The notes below the pieces were generated by a model. The model searched no databases, was not told the DNA's origin, and worked only from the letters and a program-made list of their open reading frames with translations. Positions 24,610 to 34,920 of a stretch of 38,115 nt of DNA are shown here, piece by piece. Source of the stretch: Crenothrix polyspora (GTDB lineage Bacteria > Pseudomonadota > Gammaproteobacteria > Methylococcales > Methylomonadaceae); contig CAMDNJ010000014.1 in the NCBI GenBank assembly GCA_945902915.1, forward strand, positions 1 to 38,115, written 5' to 3'. Positions within the stretch are counted from its first letter, which is position 1; each line of letters starts with the position of its first letter. A program made the translations under genes and the position numbers.

Positions 24610-24847
24610 CAAATAGATCCTCCCAGTCAACATTATTATCATCGTCGGTATCAAAAAAATGGGTCAAGCCGATGGTCTTAAAATCCTGCTCAGCAGTCGA
24701 CGTTGTAGCAAAAAAAGATTGAGCTACACCATTTGCTTGCTCATCTTTATCCAATACAATAACAAACAATTCAGCTTCGCTAACACCGATTAGAGGTGTT
24801 AATAGCTGAATATTACCTTCTTTGTAAATTGCCTTTACAGCCTGCAT
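24593..24847 (-). CDS. Antitoxin of the PemK-like toxin, inserted between rfbG and rfbH
   Basis: An 84-residue acidic protein: [20 protein letters not shown], then [14 protein letters not shown], then [13 protein letters not shown] and [16 protein letters not shown]. This arrangement, a short beta-type N-terminus with an acidic toxin-wrapping tail ending DWEDLFDV, is familiar from antitoxins encoded directly before PemK-family toxins. It overlaps the toxin start by 17 bases and the rfbG stop by one (TAATG), so the module is fully embedded in the operon. It should bind the fused toxin domain and keep it inactive; it may also repress transcription. Confidence 0.78.
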   Translation of the reverse strand: MQAVKAIYKEGNIQLLTPLIGVSEAELFVIVLDKDEQANGVAQSFFATTSTAEQDFKTIGLTHFFDTDDDNNVDWEDLFDVKTR

Positions 24848-25926
24848 TATAGATTTCCTTTATTCATTTGATACTCTGCAATTTGCGCTAAGGTCACGTC
24901 TTTCATATCCGCACCTTGTTGATATTGTTTTTGCCAGTCTATGATTTTATCAAGCGCCATTTCCAAGCGCCATTTTGGTATCCAGTTTAAACGGGCTTTG
25001 GCTTTAGAACAATCCAATTTAAGATAGTGCGCTTCATGCGGGTGATTGCCATTATCTACATGCCAACGTGCGCCATCTCCCCAAGTTTGGGTTAAATGCT
25101 CAACTATCCATTGTACAGGTTTGGCGTCTTCGTCATTGGGGCCAAAGTTCCAGCCTTCTGCGCAATTTGAATCATCTTCATACAATGTTTGCGCTAGTTT
25201 TAAATAACCCGATAAAGGCTCCAACACATGTTGCCAAGGTCTGATAGCATGGGGGTTACGTATATTGACGGCTTCATTATGGGTGATGGCACGCATGATA
25301 TCGGGTATTAATCTATCTTCCGCCCAATCACCTCCGCCTATTACATTACCGGCTCTGGCAGAGGCAATCGCTACGCCATGCTCTTGATATTTATCAGAAT
25401 GAAAGTAAGAATTACGATAAGCGGCTGTGACTAACTCTGCACAGCCTTTGCTGTTGCTGTAAGGGTCATGTCCGCCCATAGCTTCATTTTCACGATAGCC
25501 CCAAGCCCATTCCCGGTTTTCATAGCATTTATCAGTGGTGACATTGACTACTGCTTTTACGCTGACTGTGTTGCGGATTACTTCAAGTAGGTTAACGGTA
25601 CCCATAACGTTAGTGGAATAGGTCTCGACCGGATTTTCGTAGGAATAGCGCACCAAGGGTTGTGCGGCCATGTGTATGACGATTTCTGGTTGATATTTTG
25701 CAAATACGGTTTGGAGTTTATCTAAATCACGTATATCGGCGATGATGCTGGTCATGCCGGCTTCAACGTCTGCAATGTGAAATAAACTGGGGTTAGTCGG
25801 CGCTGCCAAGGCATAGCCGATTACTTCAGCACCCATGGCTTGCAACCAAAGGGATAGCCAGCTACCTTTAAAACCGGTGTGGCCTGTCAGTAATACTTTC
25901 TTACTTTGCCAAAACTTTGGATTCAC
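24847..25926 (-). CDS. rfbG: CDP-glucose 4,6-dehydratase
   Basis: This SDR enzyme converts CDP-glucose to CDP-4-keto-6-deoxyglucose. The start is GTG at 25926, overlapping the rfbF stop (GTGA) and giving [20 protein letters not shown], the standard family opening; total 359 residues, normal length. NAD binding is [19 protein letters not shown], followed by [31 protein letters not shown] and the catalytic [14 protein letters not shown] (YxxxK). It acts between RfbF and RfbH. Confidence 0.93.
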   Translation of the reverse strand: MNPKFWQSKKVLLTGHTGFKGSWLSLWLQAMGAEVIGYALAAPTNPSLFHIADVEAGMTSIIADIRDLDKLQTVFAKYQPEIVIHMAAQPLVRYSYENPVETYSTNVMGTVNLLEVIRNTVSVKAVVNVTTDKCYENREWAWGYRENEAMGGHDPYSNSKGCAELVTAAYRNSYFHSDKYQEHGVAIASARAGNVIGGGDWAEDRLIPDIMRAITHNEAVNIRNPHAIRPWQHVLEPLSGYLKLAQTLYEDDSNCAEGWNFGPNDEDAKPVQWIVEHLTQTWGDGARWHVDNGNHPHEAHYLKLDCSKAKARLNWIPKWRLEMALDKIIDWQKQYQQGADMKDVTLAQIAEYQMNKGNL

Positions 25927-26696
25927 GCCCACACCTTCCAAGGTGCTTTGCCTGCTTGCCATAATTCTTCAAGATGTACCTTGTCGCGCAGCGTGTCCAT
26001 AGGTTGCCAGAAGCCATTATGGTAGTAAGCCGATAATTGTTCTTCTTTTGCTAAGCGTTCCATGGGTTCTTTTTCCCAAACAGTGTGATCGCATTCGATG
26101 AAGTCTATAACCTTGGGTGATAACACAAAAAAACCACCGTTGATCCAACCGCCATCGCCTTGGGGTTTTTCTTGAAAGCCATGAACTTTATTGTTGGATA
26201 AGCTTAGTGCGCCAAAACGTCCAGGAGGTTGCATGGCGCTTAAGGTGGCTAGGGTATTTTGTTGTTTATGGAAGTTAATGCTGGCTGTGATATCAACATC
26301 ACCAACGCCATCACCATAAGTAAAGCAAAAGTCTTCATCGTCTGTTAAATAGTCACGCACCCGTTTTAAACGGCCGCCGGTCATGGTGTCTTCACCGGTA
26401 TCAACCAAGGTGACTTTCCAAGCTTCTGCGTTTTTTTGGTGTACTTCCATGCTGTTGTTACTCATGTCGAAGGTTATGTCGGACATGTGCAGAAAGTAGT
26501 TGGCGAAATATTCTTTTATGACATAGCCTTTGTAACCGCAGCAAATTATAAAATCGTTAATGCCATGGTGTGAGTAAGTTTTTAAGATATGCCACAGTAT
26601 CGGTTTGCCGCCGATTTCTATCATAGGTTTAGGGCGCGAAGAGGTGTCTTCAGATATTCTTGTTCCTAGACCACCGGCTAATATTACAGCTTTCAT
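25923..26696 (-). CDS. rfbF: Glucose-1-phosphate cytidylyltransferase
   Basis: This enzyme forms CDP-glucose from CTP and glucose-1-phosphate, the first step of CDP-3,6-dideoxyhexose synthesis. The 257-residue length is standard. It shows the nucleotidyltransferase signature [20 protein letters not shown] (about 3-22), [17 protein letters not shown], the metal-binding [13 protein letters not shown] (about 122-134) and [14 protein letters not shown]. Its ATG overlaps the stop of the preceding membrane-protein gene by 4 bases. Confidence 0.94.
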   Translation of the reverse strand: MKAVILAGGLGTRISEDTSSRPKPMIEIGGKPILWHILKTYSHHGINDFIICCGYKGYVIKEYFANYFLHMSDITFDMSNNSMEVHQKNAEAWKVTLVDTGEDTMTGGRLKRVRDYLTDDEDFCFTYGDGVGDVDITASINFHKQQNTLATLSAMQPPGRFGALSLSNNKVHGFQEKPQGDGGWINGGFFVLSPKVIDFIECDHTVWEKEPMERLAKEEQLSAYYHNGFWQPMDTLRDKVHLEELWQAGKAPWKVWA

Positions 26697-29011
26697 TTTT
26701 TTCCTTGCATATTTTCAAATCGAAGACTAATTAGACCAATACCAAGCAATCTATTATCAGCCCCAATTCCTAGTTGTTGTGGTGAAGTGGGCTTTGGCGG
26801 CAAAAAAACAATAGAAGAAACTTTTTCATCACCCAAGTCAATTGATGTACGATAATCAGACGGCTCTTTTTTTAGTTTGAAATAATATATTTGGGTTCCA
26901 ATTTTAACAGTTAAATTTTGATCTGTATTGGGTCCAAATGCATTTGCAGTAAATACAAGATCGAAATGATTAGGTAGCGACTCTTGTAAGCCTACCGTGA
27001 TTGATTCAGCTAAAGTGGCATCCGACCATCGCCCCCACGGTTCTAATCCGGATAGACCCTGAATATATTTAACAAAGTTCGGAAAATCAGTATCAGTAAA
27101 ATCAATCCCTTCCGTTAATTCTGCCGAAAATGATCTTAAACGTGGTTCAACCATGTAGTTCGAAATTGTAATTTGTTCTGGTAACATGTCAACGTTCCCA
27201 GTTATCTTGGCAGTCATAACATTATCGCCAGCAGAAGCGCTTGATAACTTTGAGGAAAATAATCCGGCACCGACATGACTAATAGTCACATCATTAATTT
27301 TTAATTTTGGAGCCACCTCGCTAGGAACGAATGAGCCTATAATTACTGCTCTGTCTTGTGAAGGCATGGCGTAAATGGTCAACTCATCAGAAACTAGGGA
27401 GTCCGGCTGCTTTGTTTTTTTCAGTACGATGAACTGATTGTCTGAGTGGGACTCCTGACGAAACACCAGAACAAAACAATTTACGCTACCTTGGCATTTG
27501 CTATCGGCAAAGTAAACTTTCTTGCCTGTTTTAAATTTGACATAGTTGGACCAATCGTCTGCAAGCACAGCAGCGTAACCACGAGTAGATGATAAAAGTG
27601 ACGGCGCAAATATAGTCGAGCCATCAGGAACTTCCATGAAGTTAGGCGACTTGATAACCTTGTCCATTAACTGCCATTTGCGATGTGCCAGTTTTTGATC
27701 CAAGGCGAAATATTGATTCCTCATCTCTACTGCAAAACTAAGGGCCATTATTGCAACAACCATTATTGAAATAATGGTCAGTCTTAACATGGGATGCCAT
27801 AAAAGACTCTTGGTGTTGATATAAGCAAGAAGTAAAGCGGAAAAAACCACGGCAGAGATAAATGAATAATAGGTGTATGTATATGAATAGGTACCAGCCC
27901 CCACCCAACTTTGGTGTCTTTCAGTAAACCCCAACAACATATTAGGAAGAAAAATGCCAACACATGCTAAGACACAGCCAATGAGGAGTGTTCGCGTTTG
28001 AGGCACAATAAAATGTACTTTAGTTATTAGCCTTGTAAAAAGAAACCCTACTACTACCGGCTTGATGAGATGTGCAACATTCAACTCCGATAAAATTGCA
28101 TGCAAACCCACAGCATTCCTAAATGGCAAGGGATCACCAGGAGCAGTATAAAGATGTAGTGATGCCAGAGGAAAAGCTGTCAGACTATAAGTAGCTACTA
28201 CCTTGGCGGCAGCCAACAGGTTAAACCTATTTAAGCTGTTACCTTCATAATTTGATGGGTAGATGTGCCGCCAAACCAGATAAATTGTTAAGTAAGCTAT
28301 CAACGGCACAACGATTGCAAAAATATAATTTCTGCCTGCTTTAAGTCGTATTAATATAGGCTCGTTAGTTGCTGCGCGCGATAAGAGTACTGCAATATAG
28401 AATGGAAAAAAAAGAACAAATAATTCAGTTCCTAGCGCAAAGAAATATAATCCACCCGAAAATCCTGCAAGTACTAAATTCTTCCGATCAATCGCTGTAG
28501 CGAACAGGCCTAGCGATACCAAAAAAAGTGTAGCATAAGCATTGAAAACAAAAGCGTACGAAGTGAGCGCATTGTGTTCCCAGCCATTTTGTATAATACT
28601 CAGAAAAAAACCGAGTGATGCCAGTGCAATCCACTTCGATCTGAATGACTGGAAAATCGCATAATAAAGCGCGCTGAGTAATAGAAAAAAAGATCCAAAT
28701 TTAATGGTCAGGTACCAAATCCTATTATCAGTAACAAATGGCAAAGCAGAAAATGGGATGCCCCAGAAAAACATAAACCTACCTTGTTCCACGCTTTGGC
28801 TATGGATTATTTCCCAAGTAATACCATTCCAACAGATGATCCCCATATAGGCATCATCGTGGGTAGTAAATCCACCAAAAAACATTGGATAAAACGTTAT
28901 GATTGCCAGTATAAACAGCAAAAAAAGGTTTGTTGCGCCTACTTCATTAAAATGATCTGTTAGCACCGATCTAAGCGTGCTGAAAAATATTCTAGTACGT
29001 ATCATTTTCAT
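26693..29011 (-). CDS. Large polytopic membrane protein, candidate GT-C transferase or polymerase
   Basis: 772 residues; family not recognised. About 11-12 membrane helices fill the first 440 residues, starting with [20 protein letters not shown]. The first extracytoplasmic loop carries [13 protein letters not shown], with paired aspartates in the position used by GT-C glycosyltransferases. The C-terminal 320 residues are soluble, beta-rich in appearance (for example [20 protein letters not shown]). The layout resembles periplasmic sugar transferases or Wzy-type polymerases, but nothing in the sequence settles it. It overlaps rfbF by 4 bases, so it is transcribed with the CDP-sugar genes and may use their product. 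Confidence 0.6.
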   Translation of the reverse strand: MKMIRTRIFFSTLRSVLTDHFNEVGATNLFLLFILAIITFYPMFFGGFTTHDDAYMGIICWNGITWEIIHSQSVEQGRFMFFWGIPFSALPFVTDNRIWYLTIKFGSFFLLLSALYYAIFQSFRSKWIALASLGFFLSIIQNGWEHNALTSYAFVFNAYATLFLVSLGLFATAIDRKNLVLAGFSGGLYFFALGTELFVLFFPFYIAVLLSRAATNEPILIRLKAGRNYIFAIVVPLIAYLTIYLVWRHIYPSNYEGNSLNRFNLLAAAKVVATYSLTAFPLASLHLYTAPGDPLPFRNAVGLHAILSELNVAHLIKPVVVGFLFTRLITKVHFIVPQTRTLLIGCVLACVGIFLPNMLLGFTERHQSWVGAGTYSYTYTYYSFISAVVFSALLLAYINTKSLLWHPMLRLTIISIMVVAIMALSFAVEMRNQYFALDQKLAHRKWQLMDKVIKSPNFMEVPDGSTIFAPSLLSSTRGYAAVLADDWSNYVKFKTGKKVYFADSKCQGSVNCFVLVFRQESHSDNQFIVLKKTKQPDSLVSDELTIYAMPSQDRAVIIGSFVPSEVAPKLKINDVTISHVGAGLFSSKLSSASAGDNVMTAKITGNVDMLPEQITISNYMVEPRLRSFSAELTEGIDFTDTDFPNFVKYIQGLSGLEPWGRWSDATLAESITVGLQESLPNHFDLVFTANAFGPNTDQNLTVKIGTQIYYFKLKKEPSDYRTSIDLGDEKVSSIVFLPPKPTSPQQLGIGADNRLLGIGLISLRFENMQGKK

Positions 29012-29124
29012 TTGTTAATTATAAGCTCTCATCAATTTGTCTACGCTAAATATTCACTATCTGCGTACTGGAGTTATTTTGAAATCTGTGAATTAGACTT
29101 ATTTGGATTGGTTTATTTGTCTGT

Positions 29125-32100
29125 TTACACTCGCAAAATTTTGGATAATAGCTGTTTCGCACTTTGTTGCCACGTCAGGCTAGGCATATTATCTGAACGT
29201 GGAGCTTTACCCTCAGCATGAAGTGTAAGCCAATCTTTAATGCACAGCGCAAGTGATTCAGGATCAAGGCCATTGAAATAATAAGCATGTACACCGGCAA
29301 CCTCCCGAAATACTGGTATGTCCCGTGCAATAATTGGTTTCTTATGTTGTGCAGCTTCAATGAGCGGTAAACCAAAGCCCTCTCCTTCACTTGCTGCAAT
29401 CAGGCTGGTACTTACTGCGTATATCTTTTCCAGATATTCGTCACTGATTCCTTCAAGCCAAAACAAGCGTTTGCCTTGTTCTGGGTGATGACGCATGCGA
29501 TCTGCCAATGATTCCATCTTCCAACCTTGGTTACCGACGACGACCAAATTTGCCTCAACACCTTGCTCCCATAGTTTTTCGAATGCGACTAACGTTTGTT
29601 TGTGTCCCTTACGAGGTTCAACCGTGCCCACCATTAAAAAACTTGGGTGCAAGCATAATAAATTTAAGATAGATTCCGCATCATCCGGTAAACCACTCGA
29701 TGGATCTGATGCATTTATATCAGCCCCTAAATGAAAATACTTGACTGAAAAATGATCTGACAACTCTACATTAAATGTGTGTGTCCATTCTGAAAATTCA
29801 TCCGCAACTGATTTTGATATACCGATGACACCATCGCTCTGTGCTACACATCTCAACCATTGTTCATGGCCTTGAGAGGCTTCAACACTAAAAAATTGAG
29901 GAGCAAGCACGGGTAGCAGATCATAAACAACAAAATAAACAAGCACACCAGAACTCATAAATTTTTGATACAAGCCTTCCCGAAAAGCTGCAACAACAAA
30001 ACCGCCTGCCAAATCCAACCCCAGAAGCACATCTCCACAACTAGGAGAAATTGGAGAATCTTTGCTCTCAGGAGAATAAGAAGGAACAGGATAATAATCC
30101 CATACCCCAGATGAGTCAGACAAGTAAACCGGGAAAATGATGTAATCTTCTGGCGGATTTGTAATAAACTCAGACAATACCGCTCTGACTACTCTTTGAA
30201 TGCCTGTCTTAAAGTCGTTACGATAAACAACCGAAATATCTATATATAATCTTCTTTTTGGCTTCAAAATCAATAGCTCAGCTGCCTGGTAGCCTATATT
30301 TTCATAGGCGGCATCTCCCAGCAACATCCCAAGTTGAAACGCACTTTCTTTCCAACTTAACCACGGCATTGTTTCTGATTTTGGACAATCGTCCTCTTGG
30401 TGCATTCTCATCCATCGAATTACATCAGTTGCCAAACTTTCAGGAGTATCACCTAAAAAATAAAAAGCATGCTCTCCTGCAACCTCACGGAATATAGGAA
30501 TATCACGCGCTATAATTGGGATTTTATACTGTGCAGCTTCTATCAGGGGCAAACCGAAACCTTCACCTTCAGAGGCAGCTATCAAACAAGTACTCACACC
30601 ATATATCTTTTCCAGATACTGATCACTGATTGCTTCCAACCAAAACAAATGCTTTCCAAGCTCTGGATGTGTTCGCAACCTTTGAATAATTTCTGGGATC
30701 ACTCGACGTTGGTTATCAGGTAAACCTTGCCATCCCTCCTTACCAACGATAACCAAGTTGATGTCAACACCATCATGCCATAGCTTTGTAAATGCCTCCA
30801 GTACTTGCAAGTAACCCTTACGCGGTTCAATTGTGCCAACCATCATGAAACTGGGCTGCGCCGCTAATTTTTCCAGCACTTTCTTTGCATCAGATGGAAT
30901 GCCAAGTGACGGAGCAGAATTTGCTATATCGGCACCAAGATGAATCCATTTAATACTAAAACTACGCTTACGTTCCTGGCCTTGACTAGCTAACCAGGTA
31001 ACTAAATCCTTAGCTACTGTGCGCGATATACAAAAAACACCATCAAATAGACTAATTGTCTTTAACCATTTAATAAAACTCGAATCACTGCCGGGCGGAA
31101 ACATTTCTGGCATTAATATAGGAAGAAGATCAAAGACCATAAAGAAAACGGAAACCCCTGAATCCCTAAGCTGATCAAACAATCCTGATCTATGAGCCTC
31201 TACAAGCATTTCACCCGAGAAATCCAAGCCTAGAATCATATCGCCCGCTATCGGTTCCGCGATTTCATCTAATAATGCATCTTTTGGGCAACCCAGTAAC
31301 TCTAAAATATATTGACGCGCATATCGATAATGCCACTGCCCCTCTTCATTACACAAATAGACGGGTTCAACTCGGAAGCCGGGTGGTGGAGACTCAATCA
31401 GCGCCACTATTAAGGCTCGAGCGACGCGTTCGATACCCGTCTTAAGGTCGTTGAGGCAGGTCGCGCTAATATCAAGCATTAGTGTCCGTGTAGTATATTT
31501 AGCTGGGATAGACCTAGCTATCGATTGCGCCAAGGAAACATATTCAGCTGATGAAAATTTATGATTATCTAAATTTGCAAGCTTTTTAAGTAAAGCAGCT
31601 GTATCGCTTTGTGCTGTCGCGCTGAATCTTTCTATAGACTCTGCGTATTGATAGGCGCAGTGCTGTGGATTATTTTCAATTAATATATTTTCACGCGCTC
31701 TTTGGCCAAGCTTCTTTCGACGTGAACTATCTGTCCACAATTGTTCAAGCGCATCAACAAGCTCAATATCTTGAAATACATCAGGCATTTTCCAAACACA
31801 ATCATCAGGAAGGTCTGCCATGCTACCATTGGCGTTAACAATAGTGGGGATAGCATAATTCATACAGTCCAGGACTGCTGCTGATGTTTCGCCCCGAGAA
31901 AGCGTGCGCAACTGTACGGCAACATCCGCAACTGCCAAATAATGCCGAAAAATGCTTGAATCAGCCCAACCAGTAATTCGGATCCGTTTTTGGACTCCGC
32001 TTTTATGGATTTTATCTAACAAATGCTGACCATACTCCCCAGCTTCATTTTCGCCAACAAAAACCAAAACACAATTTTTATCTTTTACAAGATCAGAAGC

Positions 32101-33510
32101 TAACCAACAATCCAACAACCGTTGATTCAGCTTGCTTAGCCCGAGCATACCAAAACTACAAACAACAAAATCTTCATCATTGAGCTTAAGCATTTTTCGG
32201 GATTGCTTACGATCAAAATTATCAACAGGAACTCGTAAAAGCTGAATGACGTCCCAATCCTTACTGACTTTTTCTTCATACCAATGTCTAGCAAGTCGAC
32301 GCGAAGCTTCTGCATGAATTATTACGCCTTGTGCATATTGTAAAATAGACAAATTACAAGGATATTCCCAAACCACATCGCCTAAATCTTTAACATGAAA
32401 TCGCTGTTGCACTGCCGCATAACCATGTGCATGATAAAGTTCAGTAGACCAACTACCTGGATCTAGGCCATTTACCTCCCTATCTGCAATCATCCCGGAA
32501 AGAAAGAAATCATGCAACACCACTATACCTGGAATCTCTTCCAGCAAACTGCACATGTGCTGGTGAAAATACGAGTTGCCGAAATGATAAAGTACACGAT
32601 CAAATACATAGGCATTTGCTCGAAACCAATCCACTGAACGAATAGCGCAGTTAGCAAGTATCCACTGATCGCTTATCTGCTCTTGAACAACGATAACATC
32701 AATATCATAATAACGCGCAAGCTCTGGAAGTAATTCAGCACTGTAATCGGCAATACCCGTGCGTTCTGGCGGAAGAGGCGACACGTAAGCCAACCTTGGC
32801 CGCTTGTGTTGCACCGGATTTACCGTAACCGTGACTGGATTATTATTCTCAATAAGCGCCTCGAATTGCTTGAGTAATTGATGGGCTTCAGCATCAAATT
32901 CCTTCTCTGTTGCAAAAGCCGCAATACCAAATTTTGATTCGAGCATGTCATCTGCGCAAACATTAAGATGTCGCGCTCCCTCTGCTGCGCTCAATGGCGA
33001 TATCAGATGATAAAACTGTGCCCGCTTCAAGTATTCTTTTTTCCGTAAATGGAAGCGGATAGTATGAGGGGCGTCGTGATTTGGATTCATTAGAGAATCG
33101 TGCAGCGCAACCACAGTCAATAAATGTGAGGCAAATACCCCTATACTCATGACCGTATCATTGTCATAACCGTCATCCATACTTGATATATAAACAATGT
33201 CTGGCTGTAAGCTGGCGAGGAATCCTTCCCGAACTCGCTCAGCTACGTCATGTCGCCAGCTATTATCGGTTTCGCAAGCTCGCAAAGGGCCCTGCGCATA
33301 CCAGACTCGTATATTTTCTTGAGGTAGCAGATCGTCAAAAGCAGCACGAATGACTTGAATTGTTTCTGGAAATAACCCGTTAAGGGCAAGAAACACTTCA
33401 TGTGTACCACGGTTGCGGACAATTGCCTGAGCCAGTGAAAACGTGTAACGGCCAAAGCCGCATTGCTGGTTGTCAGCCTGCGAACCTTGCATGTCAATTA
33501 CAATACGCAT
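29125..33510 (-). CDS. Giant multi-domain glycosyltransferase with tandemly duplicated GT4 modules
   Basis: A 1461-residue protein with no signal peptide. Segments: an N-terminal GT4 acceptor-like domain (1 to about 225; MQGSQADNQQCGFGRYTFSL); a full GT4 module (about 237-640, from RLAYVSPLPPERTGIADYSA, with VVLHDFFLSG and RGETSAAVLDCMN); then two homologous modules (about 674-1060 and 1083-1461). The duplicates share LDIS-ND-KTGI-RV-RA, FxVxDLLPxLxPxxF, SFxMVGTxEPRKGY/H and the E-x7-E motif SEGEGFGLPLIEAAQ (about 977 and 1373). Such polyfunctional enzymes (as WbdA-type mannosyltransferases) build repeat-unit backbones on the cytosolic face before ABC export. The start overlaps the methyltransferase stop (TAATG). 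Confidence 0.85.
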   Translation of the reverse strand: MRIVIDMQGSQADNQQCGFGRYTFSLAQAIVRNRGTHEVFLALNGLFPETIQVIRAAFDDLLPQENIRVWYAQGPLRACETDNSWRHDVAERVREGFLASLQPDIVYISSMDDGYDNDTVMSIGVFASHLLTVVALHDSLMNPNHDAPHTIRFHLRKKEYLKRAQFYHLISPLSAAEGARHLNVCADDMLESKFGIAAFATEKEFDAEAHQLLKQFEALIENNNPVTVTVNPVQHKRPRLAYVSPLPPERTGIADYSAELLPELARYYDIDVIVVQEQISDQWILANCAIRSVDWFRANAYVFDRVLYHFGNSYFHQHMCSLLEEIPGIVVLHDFFLSGMIADREVNGLDPGSWSTELYHAHGYAAVQQRFHVKDLGDVVWEYPCNLSILQYAQGVIIHAEASRRLARHWYEEKVSKDWDVIQLLRVPVDNFDRKQSRKMLKLNDEDFVVCSFGMLGLSKLNQRLLDCWLASDLVKDKNCVLVFVGENEAGEYGQHLLDKIHKSGVQKRIRITGWADSSIFRHYLAVADVAVQLRTLSRGETSAAVLDCMNYAIPTIVNANGSMADLPDDCVWKMPDVFQDIELVDALEQLWTDSSRRKKLGQRARENILIENNPQHCAYQYAESIERFSATAQSDTAALLKKLANLDNHKFSSAEYVSLAQSIARSIPAKYTTRTLMLDISATCLNDLKTGIERVARALIVALIESPPPGFRVEPVYLCNEEGQWHYRYARQYILELLGCPKDALLDEIAEPIAGDMILGLDFSGEMLVEAHRSGLFDQLRDSGVSVFFMVFDLLPILMPEMFPPGSDSSFIKWLKTISLFDGVFCISRTVAKDLVTWLASQGQERKRSFSIKWIHLGADIANSAPSLGIPSDAKKVLEKLAAQPSFMMVGTIEPRKGYLQVLEAFTKLWHDGVDINLVIVGKEGWQGLPDNQRRVIPEIIQRLRTHPELGKHLFWLEAISDQYLEKIYGVSTCLIAASEGEGFGLPLIEAAQYKIPIIARDIPIFREVAGEHAFYFLGDTPESLATDVIRWMRMHQEDDCPKSETMPWLSWKESAFQLGMLLGDAAYENIGYQAAELLILKPKRRLYIDISVVYRNDFKTGIQRVVRAVLSEFITNPPEDYIIFPVYLSDSSGVWDYYPVPSYSPESKDSPISPSCGDVLLGLDLAGGFVVAAFREGLYQKFMSSGVLVYFVVYDLLPVLAPQFFSVEASQGHEQWLRCVAQSDGVIGISKSVADEFSEWTHTFNVELSDHFSVKYFHLGADINASDPSSGLPDDAESILNLLCLHPSFLMVGTVEPRKGHKQTLVAFEKLWEQGVEANLVVVGNQGWKMESLADRMRHHPEQGKRLFWLEGISDEYLEKIYAVSTSLIAASEGEGFGLPLIEAAQHKKPIIARDIPVFREVAGVHAYYFNGLDPESLALCIKDWLTLHAEGKAPRSDNMPSLTWQQSAKQLLSKILRV

Positions 33511-34913
33511 TAACTGTTCTCCTTAATATTGCTATCCATTGCTTCTTTAAGATCCAGATAAATACGACGAGCCCGTGGTGATAGACTTGTTAAATCTGTA
33601 GTATTATCTGCCGAAACTATCCTTGATAGTGCTTGCGCTTTATTTTTTTGAGTATTTTGGTTTTTATTTATGGTGATTGATGATGCCAGTACACCAATAT
33701 TAATACCCCGCGCCCTTGCAAAGAGTAGTGCGTGTGCGTACAACTTGGGATGTTTTGTTAGACTAGCACGTATACCTGATTTGATTGTTGGGTGTTTGAT
33801 AGCATAGCGGATAAAAGCTGTTAACATTGATTTAAAAGGCCATTTACATCCCCACCAGATTGTTTTGGGCATATAAAGCAGTGCGTTAAAGAGTTTAGTG
33901 ACACCTAAAGACAATAATCGCATTGGTTTAGTAATTCGCCATGAACTACTGGCATAGAGGCTTTTTCGTTCTTGCACAAGCTCATTAACTTTGGCATTAG
34001 CCGCATCCAACTCCTGTTGCAACCATTGACTATGGGCTTCTAACAACCCAGTACTTTTACTGAGTTGTTCAATTCGTAATTTGGCAGCATCCCATTCGCG
34101 CTTTAACCACTGGGTATGACTTAAGGTTTGTTGATCATAGCGTTCAGCCAAGACGTCTAAGCGAAGACCGTAAACCTGTTCAAAAGGCGCATTAAATAAC
34201 GCAGCCATCGCTGGACTGGTGTTTTTTTGAGCCACAATCGCATAGTCGGGGCTTGCTCCGCCCAAGACATTAACTAAAGAGGTTTGCTGTGCAGTCGTTA
34301 GCTCAGAGGAGTCTTGTAGATAGAGGGTTTTTACACGATTAAAGCCTGAATACTCTACGACAAAGCTTAATAACTGTGCAGGCAAGGGTCTTTGATGAGT
34401 AGGATCCAAATAAAAGCTCGAGGTACCCACCATTAAATTTTCAGAGTTCGGTGTTTCTAAGATCAATAAGCCACCTGGCTTAAGGACTCGATAGGCTTCA
34501 GTGGTTAATTCGCGTAGCGTTTCAAAAGCAATGTGCTCAACCACATGAAAAGCTGAAACCACACTGAGACTATCTGCTTCCAGCCCTCGAAGATAATCAA
34601 GAGCATCGCCTAGCTGTACATCCAAATTAAGTTCATGGCAAGCCGATAACATACCTTCATCAAGATCAACGCCTTTAGCTTTAAATCCGTTGTTTTGTAA
34701 AAGTTCTAGCCATTCTCCCCGCCCGCATCCTAAATCTAAAGCAATTGGAGCGGCATATATCGTTTTTAAGGGCTCAACAAAAGGCAAATAGACTTGTAAT
34801 CTTGATGTTATATCAGCTCTAGTGCCACGAAAACGTTCCTCAAAGTCTCGATAAAAATCTGTTTTTTTAGGCTGTGTTTGCTTGACTTTTGTAATCTTCT
34901 TATTCGATTTCAT
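33510..34913 (-). CDS. SAM-dependent methyltransferase with coiled coil (WbdD-like chain-terminating type)
   Basis: 467 residues from the ATG at 34913; an in-frame TTG further up is unsupported. The methyltransferase domain shows ALDLGCGRGEWLELLQNNGF (about 55-75) as SAM motif I, VSAFHVVEHI, and VLKPGGLLILETPNSEN. A helical segment with heptad character (about 260-310, twice HTQWLKREWDAAKLRIEQLS/HSQWLQQELDAANAKVNEL) follows, then a basic C-terminal part. In ABC-exported O-antigens, a methyltransferase/kinase of this layout caps the non-reducing end and its coiled coil sets chain length. Here only the methyltransferase domain is evident. Sits between wzt and the polymerising transferase. Confidence 0.82.
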   Translation of the reverse strand: MKSNKKITKVKQTQPKKTDFYRDFEERFRGTRADITSRLQVYLPFVEPLKTIYAAPIALDLGCGRGEWLELLQNNGFKAKGVDLDEGMLSACHELNLDVQLGDALDYLRGLEADSLSVVSAFHVVEHIAFETLRELTTEAYRVLKPGGLLILETPNSENLMVGTSSFYLDPTHQRPLPAQLLSFVVEYSGFNRVKTLYLQDSSELTTAQQTSLVNVLGGASPDYAIVAQKNTSPAMAALFNAPFEQVYGLRLDVLAERYDQQTLSHTQWLKREWDAAKLRIEQLSKSTGLLEAHSQWLQQELDAANAKVNELVQERKSLYASSSWRITKPMRLLSLGVTKLFNALLYMPKTIWWGCKWPFKSMLTAFIRYAIKHPTIKSGIRASLTKHPKLYAHALLFARARGINIGVLASSITINKNQNTQKNKAQALSRIVSADNTTDLTSLSPRARRIYLDLKEAMDSNIKENS

Positions 34914-34920
34914 TAAGTTG

